Assembly: GCA_003252515.1 (NCBI GenBank)
Contig: QKDR01000176.1
Span: forward strand, 1 to 46,190
DNA length: 46,190 bases
DNA from: Candidatus Delongbacteria bacterium
GTDB taxonomy: Bacteria > UBA4055
Direction: 5' to 3'
Part shown: one piece after another, positions 7,253-17,149 of the stretch
How the letters are laid out: each line of letters starts with the position of its first letter
How positions within the stretch are numbered: the first letter of the stretch is position 1
The notes under the pieces: generated by a model
What the model was told of the DNA's origin: nothing
Seen by the model: only the letters and a program-made list of their open reading frames with translations
The model's database searches: none
Program-made: the position numbers and the translations under genes

Positions 7253-10200
7253 TTACCTTACTGCCTTGATATAGAAGAATTTCTTGTTTTCAGCCGGATT
7301 CACGACTATATAATCAGTTGAAGTTGTTTCCCCTTCATAAACGAAAGTTCCGTACGGGTCGGATGACGAATATATCTGATAGGAGACCGCATTCTGTACG
7401 GCATCCCAGCTGATGTAGGCATCAGAACCTGTAAAATTTATAGAGATGTTCTCAGGAGATGACGGTACTAAAGGCTGGAAAAGACCGCTGTTCTGAAGAT
7501 CGCCTCTGTAATTATCAAAAACCGGTCTTCCGGAAGTTTGTGCCGGATAATCATAGACTACCATAACACCGTCCCTCACTCCGAACGCGAATTCAAGATC
7601 ACCGTCTCCGTCAAGATCAGCTACTGCCGGTGCGGTCATCTCTATCCTGTCAATATCGTTCAGTTTCAGGGGAAAACCGGAAAGCAGACTGCCGGATGCT
7701 CCTGAATAGCACCATATTCTGTTGTTCGCATCCATGAAAAGGACATCAAGAGTTGAGTCGCCGTCAAGATCGGCGATCGCCGGAGCTGACATATTATTGG
7801 TCGTTACCCTTGGATCAAGAGATACCGGAAATGATCCAAAATTCGTAAAGGTTTTTGAGTATATATATAACTTTGATGCCGTAAGTACAATTATTTCAGT
7901 TTGTCCGTCATCATCAATATCGGCGAATGATACAGGCGGAGTAAGATCGTAAAAACCTGAAACTTTCATGTCTACATCCAATCCTCCTGAAGTTCCAGAC
8001 TTCTCAGTCAAAGTAGATCCGTTGAAATTGTAGCAAAACAACTTACCGTAAGTACCGTAACTTTCTGTAAGTGCAAATATTTCAATATCACAGTCTTCAT
8101 CTATATCGCAATAAGAAAGGGAAGTCTGGATTGTTTTCGGTAAACTGTATTCAATTATTTTTGAAGGTACTAACGGATTATAAACGAATATTTTTGTTCC
8201 GCAGTTAAAAATAAGTTCTTTTGATCCGTCTTGATTCAAATCCAATAATGACGGAGAATGAATAGTCCAATTACTTGCGAAAGAGTAAATCGGGAAACCG
8301 GGAACCATATTTAAAACACCCTGATCGTAATCAAGCATATAAACATAACTTCCGCTAGCTGGAGTTCCTCCAAGTTCTCCTTTAAAAACGCTTATAAGTA
8401 TCTCAAGATCACTATCACTATCAGCGTTAACAAGAACAGGCGCATTTTCCATTATAAAACCGTAGATTTTTCTTTGGGCAAGGATAGTTCCGTCCGAAAG
8501 ATCGACCACCTTGACAAGTACGCTGTCTCCCATACTGTAGGAATAATTCACCATATCAAGAACACCGTCAGAATTTACATCACCAACTGCAAACCCCTGC
8601 CTTCCTTCGGTTGAGAACCCTTCTACCGCCGCTGTATGTATCATTCCTGAATCGTTAATCGGCACACCGTTAGTATAAATTCCGGCGATTGATGAATTCT
8701 GGCTGTTTGCAATTAGTTTTCCCTCAACCAATACAGGGTTATACAGCTGAAACGGGGCTATTTTATAAGTATTCCCGCCATAAAGTCCAACCGGGTCTGT
8801 TCTTACTGTCTTTGAAATGCAGAATTCGTAACCTGAAGAATCAACAAATGCTATTTTTGTATAAACCGGGTCATCTTCTTCATATTCATATGAAAATTCC
8901 GAACCTGAAACCAGTTCAAAATTTTTCGAGGATGCTCCAGTGAAAGAACTGTCCTTTGAAGAATATATGTTCACCCCAGAAATGTCCATAAACGGATCTA
9001 TCCATTCTATACCTATCTTTCCGGGAGAGTAATCCGCATAGAGAAATATCTCCTCCGGTATTCTTTCATTGAACCCGAACTCGTTGGAGTAGTATATCTT
9101 ATTTCCATTTATAGTTATCATAAACTGATAAGTTTTTGAAGAATCGATAACGAAATCAACGGAATCAGTTACGATCTTATATCCGGTTATTTTTCTTAGA
9201 GTTACTGAACTCTTAATGTCTGATCGTAAAACATCAGTTGAAGGTCCGGATCTTGAGATTTCCAGAAGATCTATCTTTGCAGTATTGATAGTTCCTTTTT
9301 TAGGATTAATGAACTCCGGATGCAGCGTATTTTCAGATATGTTGTAGGATCGCATTTTCATATACGGAACAGAGTACGGAACATATATTTTATCTGAATA
9401 AAGAACAGTTCCGTCCTTTTTTGTAATTATGAGATCGGTAACCGCTACGGAGTCAGGGACTTCATTAGCCGCAGTAAAATAATTTATCGAGAACGCGCCG
9501 ATATTTAAATAACTGCCGGATGCAGGCAGTCTGAACCGTTTTTGGCCGTTTATTATACTTATTCCCGAATTGCTGGACCCTGTTACTTTGGCTACTAGAC
9601 TGTCAATACCCGCCGGATTCGAATTAAGCAGGAATTTAAAATTAAATCCGAAATTCTCACCGCACTCCACTATACCTGAAGCATTTTCGTCGGTAACTGT
9701 AATATCTTCCACATTAAAAGAGATTTCTTCCGCAGGAACAGTCGAATAACCGATAGTAGTCAGAAAACATTCCTGAGAATAATAGTTTAAATAAACAGAA
9801 TCCAAGATTATATTTTCATAATCAATGACGAAATCTTTAGATAAAGTTTTCTTAACTGACAATATATTCTCTCCGTCAGTCAGTGTTACATAAAGAGTAT
9901 CTAAAGGTTGAGTATCTAAACTGATAGATACAGATCCGTTTCCTTTCTTAAAAGGAGAAACTGAAGAAATCCCGATATTATTCGGTTCTTTTAAAAACGG
10001 CCTGTTTGATGGATCACCCTGCAACAAATATGTATGACTCAGATATTTACCGTTACCGTTTGCAGAAATATTTCCTAAAACTATTTTCGCATCCGCCAGA
10101 CTATGACCATAATCCTTGTTCCGGTTTATCTGTCTGAAGAAATACGCATTGAAATTGTATGAATTACCAGTGAATTCTTCTCCAGAACTTCCAATATATG

Positions 10201-11539
10201 TAGTGCAGCCTCCGGAATGATTTATCATCGCTTTTCTTGAAAAACTATCTTGACCTATGCTGCCAGATTCGCAGGCCCCGATATAATATAATCCTGAGAC
10301 AGCCGAAAGATTGAGAATATCATCGCTCCAGATCTTGAAATCGTAATCTGCCTGTCTTATAACATGTACATCTCCATGAGACTGAGAATATACAAAATTA
10401 TACCCCCTGTTGAAATTAGCCATGATCGTATCTTTACTAAATCCGGTAGTTTCTTCTTCGTAAATAGAATCTAAGATAAAAGTCTCGGTAGAAAATTCAG
10501 TCTTAATATTATTACACAGGTACTGACCGTCTCCTTCCTGATGAACGTTCATACCAAGAAGAAATAATGAATTATTAAAACTTGCCCTGAACCCTCTCTC
10601 CGATGAATAGTAATTAATATTCTTATTTATAATCGCACTGATCTCTTCTTCATTATTGCCAGGAAATCTTCCTACGTAAACATCCTCATAATAGTCCGGA
10701 GAATCTGCACTTTCAAAATAAACTCCGTTTTTATTTAAGTCCGGGTCTCCATCCAGTTTACTATAGAAAGAATCGGTGAATATTTCTCCGGTTTCATCAG
10801 AAACATATGGCAGTGCTTTTCCAACTGGAACTATACTGTATCCACCACCTATTATTACGTACTCAAGATCGTTATTTATGTATTTATCCTTAATATAATT
10901 CCTTATCTTGATCGCTTCCGATTCACCGGGATATTCCAAATATATTTCCTCTGTTGTTTTAATTAATGTTTTATAACCCTGCTTAATCTTGAAATCCATG
11001 TAAATTGAGAAATTATCCTGAAACTCATTTTTGGTTATTATTAAAAGATCCAATTTACCATACAGCTGATCTTTCGAATATTTATACGACTGCTCTTTAA
11101 AATTTGTAAATTCAAATTCGACATTAGAAATAAAAAAAAGCGAATCATTATAAACAAAAAAAGGGTTAAGTTCCAAAATGGAGAACCCGGCATGCCTTTT
11201 AAAACCTTTTGCGCCTACATTAAGAGGTGTCCTCGGGAATTTTATTCCGATCTGAGGTATGGGATTCTCAAAATAAGCGATATCTAAATCAGGTTTAATT
11301 AGCACAGAATCATACGAACTAATGGTTATAGCATCCGCATATTTACCGTTAAATAAAAATTCTTGATACACAACATCAGTCGTGACTTCGAATTGATATT
11401 TCTTATATGCTTTTTCTTTATATGAAATCGTAAGCGAATCATCGGAGAATTTATAATCATTGATATTGAAAGTGATCGTTTCGGCCATCATATGCAGAGA
11501 AATAATTGTAATAATGAAAATAAATAATATTTTATGCAT
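7253..11539 (-). CDS. Gingipain-like C25 cysteine peptidase with FG-GAP repeats and C-terminal FnIII module
   Basis: 1428 aa secreted protein. A signal peptide (MHKILFIFIITIISLHMMA) is followed by a propeptide-like beta region (about 20-155) and a C25 caspase-like domain (about 160-520). The catalytic pair is visible: His388 in SQSHGD and Cys423 in YIGACESGSIG. A beta-sandwich middle is followed by seven FG-GAP/VCBS calcium-loop repeats (about 985-1350; GDVNSDGVLD, ADIDDDGQTE, ADLDGDSTLD, ADLDGDGDLE) and a C-terminal fibronectin-III-like module (about 1360-1428; ISWDAVQNAVSYQIYSSSDPYGTF) ending in FFYIKAVR. Gingipains are arginine- or lysine-specific extracellular proteases; specificity here is unknown. 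No typical type IX sorting domain is seen; the FnIII module recurs in the cysteine peptidase at 28,403. It lies 12 bases after nadB and 3 before the next gene, in a five-gene transcript. Confidence 0.85.
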   Translation of the reverse strand: MHKILFIFIITIISLHMMAETITFNINDYKFSDDSLTISYKEKAYKKYQFEVTTDVVYQEFLFNGKYADAITISSYDSVLIKPDLDIAYFENPIPQIGIKFPRTPLNVGAKGFKRHAGFSILELNPFFVYNDSLFFISNVEFEFTNFKEQSYKYSKDQLYGKLDLLIITKNEFQDNFSIYMDFKIKQGYKTLIKTTEEIYLEYPGESEAIKIRNYIKDKYINNDLEYVIIGGGYSIVPVGKALPYVSDETGEIFTDSFYSKLDGDPDLNKNGVYFESADSPDYYEDVYVGRFPGNNEEEISAIINKNINYYSSERGFRASFNNSLFLLGMNVHQEGDGQYLCNNIKTEFSTETFILDSIYEEETTGFSKDTIMANFNRGYNFVYSQSHGDVHVIRQADYDFKIWSDDILNLSAVSGLYYIGACESGSIGQDSFSRKAMINHSGGCTTYIGSSGEEFTGNSYNFNAYFFRQINRNKDYGHSLADAKIVLGNISANGNGKYLSHTYLLQGDPSNRPFLKEPNNIGISSVSPFKKGNGSVSISLDTQPLDTLYVTLTDGENILSVKKTLSKDFVIDYENIILDSVYLNYYSQECFLTTIGYSTVPAEEISFNVEDITVTDENASGIVECGENFGFNFKFLLNSNPAGIDSLVAKVTGSSNSGISIINGQKRFRLPASGSYLNIGAFSINYFTAANEVPDSVAVTDLIITKKDGTVLYSDKIYVPYSVPYMKMRSYNISENTLHPEFINPKKGTINTAKIDLLEISRSGPSTDVLRSDIKSSVTLRKITGYKIVTDSVDFVIDSSKTYQFMITINGNKIYYSNEFGFNERIPEEIFLYADYSPGKIGIEWIDPFMDISGVNIYSSKDSSFTGASSKNFELVSGSEFSYEYEEDDPVYTKIAFVDSSGYEFCISKTVRTDPVGLYGGNTYKIAPFQLYNPVLVEGKLIANSQNSSIAGIYTNGVPINDSGMIHTAAVEGFSTEGRQGFAVGDVNSDGVLDMVNYSYSMGDSVLVKVVDLSDGTILAQRKIYGFIMENAPVLVNADSDSDLEILISVFKGELGGTPASGSYVYMLDYDQGVLNMVPGFPIYSFASNWTIHSPSLLDLNQDGSKELIFNCGTKIFVYNPLVPSKIIEYSLPKTIQTSLSYCDIDEDCDIEIFALTESYGTYGKLFCYNFNGSTLTEKSGTSGGLDVDMKVSGFYDLTPPVSFADIDDDGQTEIIVLTASKLYIYSKTFTNFGSFPVSLDPRVTTNNMSAPAIADLDGDSTLDVLFMDANNRIWCYSGASGSLLSGFPLKLNDIDRIEMTAPAVADLDGDGDLEFAFGVRDGVMVVYDYPAQTSGRPVFDNYRGDLQNSGLFQPLVPSSPENISINFTGSDAYISWDAVQNAVSYQIYSSSDPYGTFVYEGETTSTDYIVVNPAENKKFFYIKAVR

Positions 11540-11551
11540 ACCGTCCGCCTT

Positions 11552-13195
11552 CTATTTTGATATCTCGCTTTTACTTCTTCTGCCGCTGCTTCTGATCCTT
11601 GTATTTTTCTGCCAGTTCTCATTATCTTTATGGGGGTGATCAATATTGTAATGAAGTCCTCTTGATTCCCTTCTGAAGCTGGCGAACCTGACCATAAGTG
11701 AAGCTACATCAGCAATGTTCCTAAGTTCTATAGTTTCTTTCGAGAGTTTCGTCTGCATATAATAATCCCTTGCCTGCCATGCGAGAAGATCTATCATTTT
11801 CTGTGCCATTTTAAGCCTCTCGTCACTTCTTACGATCCCGACGAATTCGCTCACGAGCCTCTTTATAGTGTTCCTCAAATAACTGACAACAACTTTCTCA
11901 AGAGGTCTCTCAGTATGATAATACTCCCATTCCTTAATTCCTGTGAAGTCCGTCATATTTTTTGAAATATATTTTTGGACCGAGACTGAACTGATCTTGG
12001 CGAAAACAAGCGCGTCCAGAAGTGAATTAGAAGCAAGGCGGTTAGCGCCGTGAACTCCGTTCTGCGCCACTTCACCTATCGCGTACAAACCTTTCACATC
12101 GGTCTTTCCGTGGAGATCGGTCTCTATCCCGCCGCATTGATAATGAGCAGCAGGAACCACAGGGATCATTTCCTTCGTGATATCTATACCTTCTTCCAGG
12201 CATCTGTGATAAATGTTGGGAAATGAAGCTATAATTTTTTTTGCCGGAAAATTGCTTACATCCAGATAGACATGGTCTTCGCCTCTTTTCTTCATTTCCG
12301 TATCTATTGCACGGGCTACTATATCTCTGGGCGCCAGAGATTTTAGCGAATGATACCTGTGCATGAATTTCTTACCGTCCTTTGTCTTGAGTTCACCACC
12401 AAAACCTCTGACTGCTTCAGATATAAGGAACGAGCTTTCTTTATCCTTTTCCGTATAGAGAGTTGTCGGATGGAACTGGTAAAACTCAAGATTAGAGATC
12501 GTCGCGCCAGCTCGGTAAGCCATTGCCAGGCCGTCGCCCGTCGCGACCGCCGGGTTCGATGTGTGCAGGTAGACCTGCCCCGAGCCGCCTGTCGCCAGTA
12601 TTGTCGACCGGGATAATATCTTTTGTATCTTTTTGTTCTTCAGGTTAAAAGCGTATACGCCGTAGCAGGTAACATTCCTGTAGTCTGAAGGCGGATCGAT
12701 CTTCTGATGCTCGGTCAGAAGGTCAACGCACATCGTATTCTCGAAGATCGTAATATTCTTATTCTCTTTCACGTTCTTTGTCAGAGCGCGTATCAGTTCT
12801 CTTCCGGTAATGTCCTTGAAGTGAAATACTCTACTTTTGGAATGTCCGCCTTCTCTATGCAGAGAATACTCTCCCCTGTTCTGATCCTTTGTGAACTTGA
12901 CGCCTCTTCTTATCAGGTCATGAATTATTTCAGGTCCCTCGTTCACGATCATCTCTACAGATTTGGGATTGCATAATTCGTCACCGGCCGTCAGAGTGTC
13001 TTTAATATGCTCTTCGAATGAATCAGTATCTCTGTCTACTGAGGCTATTCCACCCTGTGCGTAGTAAGTATTTGATTCTTTCAGCGAGTTCTTAGTGAGC
13101 AACAGCACTTTTCCGTGATCAGCGGCAAGTATGGAAAAATACAGCCCGGCCGCGCCGCTTCCGATCACAAGATAATCATAAACATTCTCTTTCAT
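11552..13195 (-). CDS. nadB: L-aspartate oxidase
   Basis: 547 aa FAD flavoprotein that oxidises L-aspartate to iminoaspartate, the first step of de novo NAD synthesis; in anaerobes fumarate can be the electron acceptor. It begins with YLVIGSGAAGLYFS (FAD motif). The segment NTYYAQGGIASV and the later HREGGHS and GANRLASNSLLDALVFA are characteristic of NadB within the succinate dehydrogenase flavoprotein family. The C-terminal helical domain is complete. No nadA or nadC is in the window. It sits between a LapA-like gene (12-base gap) and the secreted C25 protease (12-base gap), an odd neighbour for a metabolic enzyme. Confidence 0.95.
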   Translation of the reverse strand: MKENVYDYLVIGSGAAGLYFSILAADHGKVLLLTKNSLKESNTYYAQGGIASVDRDTDSFEEHIKDTLTAGDELCNPKSVEMIVNEGPEIIHDLIRRGVKFTKDQNRGEYSLHREGGHSKSRVFHFKDITGRELIRALTKNVKENKNITIFENTMCVDLLTEHQKIDPPSDYRNVTCYGVYAFNLKNKKIQKILSRSTILATGGSGQVYLHTSNPAVATGDGLAMAYRAGATISNLEFYQFHPTTLYTEKDKESSFLISEAVRGFGGELKTKDGKKFMHRYHSLKSLAPRDIVARAIDTEMKKRGEDHVYLDVSNFPAKKIIASFPNIYHRCLEEGIDITKEMIPVVPAAHYQCGGIETDLHGKTDVKGLYAIGEVAQNGVHGANRLASNSLLDALVFAKISSVSVQKYISKNMTDFTGIKEWEYYHTERPLEKVVVSYLRNTIKRLVSEFVGIVRSDERLKMAQKMIDLLAWQARDYYMQTKLSKETIELRNIADVASLMVRFASFRRESRGLHYNIDHPHKDNENWQKNTRIRSSGRRSKSEISK

Positions 13196-13207
13196 ACCGG
13201 TTCCCGG

Positions 13208-13618
13208 TTAATATTCGACCTGATTTCCCGACCCTGAATTCTTTGTTGAAAGAACTTCCTTTAGTGTCTTGATCTCATTTAAAGCAGTATTATGATCTAT
13301 CTTGAGCTTATCCAGTTCATTCTGAAGAATCTGAAGGTCTTTTGCTTTCAGTTCGAGGTCTTTGATAGTATTTTTCAAATTAGAAACCGTCTTTTTATTG
13401 TCTCTGACTGTTTTCCATTCCTTAAGAGTCGAGAAAAAAGCTGTAATTACAAAACCTATCAGTACGGAAGCAAAGATAATGAAAACGACCGAAGTGGGCG
13501 GCAGTTCCGTAACGAAAAACAAAGACATACCCTCAACCGTAATACCGAAATTCTCGATCCCCAGCCATATAGCCGATATAAGCAGCAACAACTGAACGAT
13601 CTTTTTTAAATAATACAT
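13208..13618 (-). CDS. LapA/DUF1049-like small membrane protein
   Basis: 136 aa. Two membrane segments (about residues 5-20 and 43-63) flank a short loop, followed by a long cytoplasmic coiled coil (about 70-125) of the form LKNTIKDLELKAKDLQ. This plan matches LapA (DUF1049) proteins, which in Proteobacteria work with LapB in balancing lipopolysaccharide synthesis; that role is not shown for this lineage. A good AGGAGG-type ribosome site precedes the ATG. It lies between miaB (17 bases) and nadB (12 bases) on one transcript. The family assignment rests on topology more than on sequence. Confidence 0.6.
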   Translation of the reverse strand: MYYLKKIVQLLLLISAIWLGIENFGITVEGMSLFFVTELPPTSVVFIIFASVLIGFVITAFFSTLKEWKTVRDNKKTVSNLKNTIKDLELKAKDLQILQNELDKLKIDHNTALNEIKTLKEVLSTKNSGSGNQVEY

Positions 13619-13635
13619 TTATATCCCTCCTGCTC

Positions 13636-14943
13636 TTATTTTATTAATTCTCCCAAAAGAGTTACACTTCCGGCATCAGTTATCTTTACCTTAACATAAT
13701 CACCGGGTTTTATTTTTCCGCTGTTCTCAAAGACCACGCTTCTGTTCTGATCGGTACTACCTATCATTTCGGTTTTTCGTTTTTTACTGACCGATTCAAC
13801 GAGAACTTCTTTTATTGTACCGATATCACCGTTCATTTGTTCAAGTCCGATCCTTTTCTGAAGTTCGATCACCTGCTTCTGTCTTTCCGCTTTGATTTTT
13901 CTGTTTACGTCATCTTTATAATGTTTCTTAGCATAAGTCAGTTCCCTTTCCGAGTATATGAACATAAATGAGTTATCGAACCCGGATATTTCCATTACTT
14001 CAAGTGTTTCTTTGAAATCATCATCTGTTTCACCGGGGAAACCTACTATTATATCTGTTGTTAGAGCGATACCGGGAACTGAATCTCTGATTTTCTCGAT
14101 TTTCCCGAGATAGTCCTCTTTAGTATATCCCCTGTTCATTCTTTTCAGAACTTCGCTGCTCCCCGCCTGAAAAGGCAGATGAAGATGTTTACATATTTTA
14201 GGATTATTTGACATCACTTCGATGAGTTCATACGATATGTCCTTTGGATGTGAAGTCGCGAACCTGAGCCTTTTCAGATTTTCTGTTTCGGATACTTTTT
14301 CGAGAAGGGCGGCAAAGGTCATTCCGTTCCAGTTATAAGAATTCACATTCTGACCGAGAAGAGTGATTTCCGTAATACCTTTAGATACTGCGTCATTTAT
14401 ATCCTTAAGGATTTCGTTAAGACTGCGGCTTCTTTCCCGTCCTCTTACATAAGGAACAACACAATAAGAACAGAAGTTGTCACAACCCCGCATAACGGTT
14501 ACGAAAGCTGAGAACTTGTTTTCTCTGTACGGCAGCATGTTGTCATAATTCTGTTCTTTATACAGCCTGATATCCTCGTGAATCCTTTTATTTTTTATGC
14601 TTTCTTTAATCATCTGAGGAAGCTTGTCGTAGTTGTCCGGACCTGAAAGGATGTCGATAAACGGCAGTTCTTTCTTCAATCTTTCACTTGAATATTGTGG
14701 TATACATCCAAGGATACCCGCGATCTTTAACTTGCCCTTCTTCCTGTAATGAGCATACTGTTCCATCTTATGAATAACCCTTTCCACAGCTTTCTCCCTG
14801 ATCGCACAGGTATTAAGAAAAAGAATATCCGCCTTACCTATTGCTGAAGCTTTTTCATACCCGTTCTGCAGAAGAATATTCATTACCAGCTCAGAATCGT
14901 AAACATTCATCTGGCATCCGAAAGTCTCTATGAAAAATGTCAT
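13636..14943 (-). CDS. miaB: tRNA-2-methylthio-N6-dimethylallyladenosine synthase
   Basis: 435 aa radical-SAM methylthiotransferase that adds the 2-methylthio group to isopentenyl-A37 of tRNAs reading UNN codons. Starting at the ATG at 14941-14943 gives MTFFIETFGCQMN and places the auxiliary-cluster cysteines at 10, 46 and 80 and the radical-SAM cysteines at 154, 158 and 161 (RGCDNFCSYC), close to characterised MiaB numbering. A TTG two codons upstream (14947-14949) is an alternative start. The C-terminal TRAM domain (about 370-435) is present. It is the first gene of the minus-strand transcript, with a promoter at 14980-15008. Its substrate class includes tRNA-Phe, encoded near 37,300. Confidence 0.95.
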   Translation of the reverse strand: MTFFIETFGCQMNVYDSELVMNILLQNGYEKASAIGKADILFLNTCAIREKAVERVIHKMEQYAHYRKKGKLKIAGILGCIPQYSSERLKKELPFIDILSGPDNYDKLPQMIKESIKNKRIHEDIRLYKEQNYDNMLPYRENKFSAFVTVMRGCDNFCSYCVVPYVRGRERSRSLNEILKDINDAVSKGITEITLLGQNVNSYNWNGMTFAALLEKVSETENLKRLRFATSHPKDISYELIEVMSNNPKICKHLHLPFQAGSSEVLKRMNRGYTKEDYLGKIEKIRDSVPGIALTTDIIVGFPGETDDDFKETLEVMEISGFDNSFMFIYSERELTYAKKHYKDDVNRKIKAERQKQVIELQKRIGLEQMNGDIGTIKEVLVESVSKKRKTEMIGSTDQNRSVVFENSGKIKPGDYVKVKITDAGSVTLLGELIK

Positions 14944-14979
14944 TCCCAAAACTCACGCCCTTTTATTCATTAGCTATGT

Positions 14980-15008
14980 AATATACTGCAAATGGCATTC
15001 AAACACAA
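14980..15008 (-). promoter_or_regulatory. Sigma70-like promoter of the miaB operon
   Basis: On the minus strand TTGTGT (15003-15008) is followed after 17 bases by TATATT (14980-14985), about 40 bases before the miaB start. The spacing and the TATATT hexamer match other predicted promoters in this window. Consensus evidence only. Confidence 0.55.
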
Positions 15009-15086
15009 AATTTATAATTAATATTTTTATTTGAATGAAAAGTTTTTCTGCTTATTATACTGTTATATGATATTTGGAGGTTGAAC

Positions 15087-16940
15087 ATGAAACTGTTCAG
15101 GCGTATTTCATTAAAGATCATGACAGATGAATTTATAAGGACCGTAAAAAGATTTCCTCTGCCGGTTATTTTCTCAGTTATAACAGTGGTTCTTCTGATA
15201 ATTCAGATCGAGAATTATTCAATATTTCGAAACTCTCCTGTCCTCATCAAGAGTATATTCATATCTGTCCTCGGATTTTTCTTCACACTTGTCTCCACTC
15301 TCGGGATCGAGAAGAGCTTCAGTAGAGATAAGATCAAATACATCGTGCACCTTATAGTTCTGGGTCTTCTTGGATACCTTTTCATGACTCTTCCGGATGA
15401 GTTCAGGGATACAGACTATATCATTTTCGCTAATTTCCTGTCGGCGTCTCTCTTTACACTGATGTTCGTTTATACCGAAAAAGAAGATCAGCTTTATTTC
15501 GGAAGGTACAACACGACACTGATAATGAGGGCTTTCACCGGAGCTGTTTTTTCGGGAATATTGTTCATAGGTATTGCTTCAGCGCTGTTCGCGATACATG
15601 AACTACTTATCGGTAAAGGTTTTAACGAAAACCTATACGGTGATTTCTGGGTTGCAATAAGCGTATTTTTCGCTCCGGTCTATTTTCTTTCCGGAATTCC
15701 CGATGACAGAAAAGATGATAAAGACAGGTTCTCATTTCCCGCTCCTTTGAAGATACTTCTTCAATATATACTTATTCCGCTCGTATCGCTCTACATGCTG
15801 ATCCTTTATGCATATATCGCAAAGATATTATTCACACAAAAGTGGCCCGAAGGGATTGTTTCATACCTGATAATATCATACTCACTCGCAGGAATTATCT
15901 CCATAATCCTTATGTCTCCGCTGGACGAGGACGATAATTTCAGATGGGTAAGAACTTTTTCGAAATATTTTTTCAGAGCGCTCATTCCTCTTGTGATAGT
16001 TCTGTTCATGGCTGTATTCAAAAGGATCGGTCAGTACGGAGTTACCGAAAGAAGATACTTCATCGTGATACTTGCATTCTGGTTAGGAGGAACGGCGCTA
16101 TATATGATGTTCAGTAAGAAAAAGATCCTGAAACTGCTTCCTGTAAGTCTGTCTATCCTCTCTATACTGGCGATCTACGGTCCTTGGAGCTGTTTTTCCG
16201 TTTCTTTCAAAAGCCAGCGGTCTATTCTTCATGAACTTCTCAGAAAAAACGGAATACTGGTTGACGGTTCTGTCAGGAAAACTGAAGAATCTATTCCTTT
16301 TTCAGACAGAAAGAGCATATCCTCGATCATAGAATATTTTTATGATAATCACGGTATAGATAAAGTGGATTTCCTTAAACCTCTGTATCAGAAACTTGCT
16401 GCGGAAAATAAGGACCCGGAAGGAGAATACAAACATTACAGAGATACTGAACACGCCGTATCGAGAATGAGGCTGGTTAAGGAAGGGTTCGGATTCGATC
16501 TGGTCAGCAGATGGCAGACAGAGAACAGCCTGAACTATATTAACGTGTCCCTTAAATATACATACGACCCTGTATCTGAAGATATTTCCGGATTTACCAA
16601 TATGATAGACTGTACCGACAACAATATAATAAAACCGGTATTCGATGAAAAGAAAGGTCTTTATCTGAGATACAGCAAAGAAAAAATCATTTTCTCAAAA
16701 GATACTCTTTCTGAACTTTTTTCAATCAAACTAAGGCTGCATATAGATGATATTCTCAAGACTCTCAAAAATCCTTCTCACGGGAATCAGCTCGATCCTG
16801 CTGAAATGACGGTCAGGAACGAGAACGATACTCTAAAATACATGATAACCTTCCGTAATTTCACTCTGAACAGAGAGGACGACAAACAAGATTACAGGCT
16901 GCAGTCCGCTCATTTCAGATTATATTATACTGTGAAATAA
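15087..16940 (+). CDS. DUF4153 multi-pass membrane protein
   Basis: 617 aa from the ATG at 15087, chosen because GGAGG at 15076-15080 sits exactly 6 bases upstream; an in-frame TTG at 15081 abuts that site and is less likely. The first about 375 residues hold some ten hydrophobic helices (for example PVIFSVITVVLLIIQI, and the conserved-looking region VAISVFFAPVYFLSG). The last about 230 residues are a soluble domain with many charged residues. The pattern matches DUF4153 proteins, common in Bacteroidota; their function is not established. It stands alone between the divergent miaB operon and the ruvX operon. Confidence 0.7.
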   Translation: MKLFRRISLKIMTDEFIRTVKRFPLPVIFSVITVVLLIIQIENYSIFRNSPVLIKSIFISVLGFFFTLVSTLGIEKSFSRDKIKYIVHLIVLGLLGYLFMTLPDEFRDTDYIIFANFLSASLFTLMFVYTEKEDQLYFGRYNTTLIMRAFTGAVFSGILFIGIASALFAIHELLIGKGFNENLYGDFWVAISVFFAPVYFLSGIPDDRKDDKDRFSFPAPLKILLQYILIPLVSLYMLILYAYIAKILFTQKWPEGIVSYLIISYSLAGIISIILMSPLDEDDNFRWVRTFSKYFFRALIPLVIVLFMAVFKRIGQYGVTERRYFIVILAFWLGGTALYMMFSKKKILKLLPVSLSILSILAIYGPWSCFSVSFKSQRSILHELLRKNGILVDGSVRKTEESIPFSDRKSISSIIEYFYDNHGIDKVDFLKPLYQKLAAENKDPEGEYKHYRDTEHAVSRMRLVKEGFGFDLVSRWQTENSLNYINVSLKYTYDPVSEDISGFTNMIDCTDNNIIKPVFDEKKGLYLRYSKEKIIFSKDTLSELFSIKLRLHIDDILKTLKNPSHGNQLDPAEMTVRNENDTLKYMITFRNFTLNREDDKQDYRLQSAHFRLYYTVK

Positions 16941-17096
16941 GAATACTATTTACTTTTGTCTATTCTGAATCCCAGATGAGAGTGTTGGTCTTTCGGATTA
17001 TATCTGAGAAAATCTGAATCCAAATACCGAAAGATTTAATGTTTTTATTATATGTTCACTCATAATTATATTTAACCTGATTTTTTAAATTCCTGA
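16941..17096 (+). other. Intergenic region with weak inverted repeat
   Basis: TCTTTCGG (16989-16996) and CCGAAAGA (17027-17034) are inverted copies separated by 30 bases, followed by a modest T run. This could be a poor terminator for the DUF4153 gene or a chance repeat; no open frame or RNA gene is seen. Confidence 0.25.
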
Positions 17097-17125
17097 TTGA
17101 AAAAATAATATAAAATTGCTATATT
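17097..17125 (+). promoter_or_regulatory. Sigma70-like promoter of the ruvX operon
   Basis: TTGAAA (17097-17102), 17 bases, TATATT (17120-17125). The start is predicted near 17132, so the leader is short and carries AAGGA at 17140-17144 five bases before the GTG start of ruvX. Confidence 0.6.
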
Positions 17126-17149
17126 AACGTCAAAATTCTAAGGACTGCA

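Noticed and set aside
15031-15061. Promoter TTGAAT with TATTAT or TATACT upstream of the DUF4153 gene
   Set aside because: Spacer would be 16 or 19 bases and the region is AT-rich; possible but weaker than the eight listed promoters, so not annotated.
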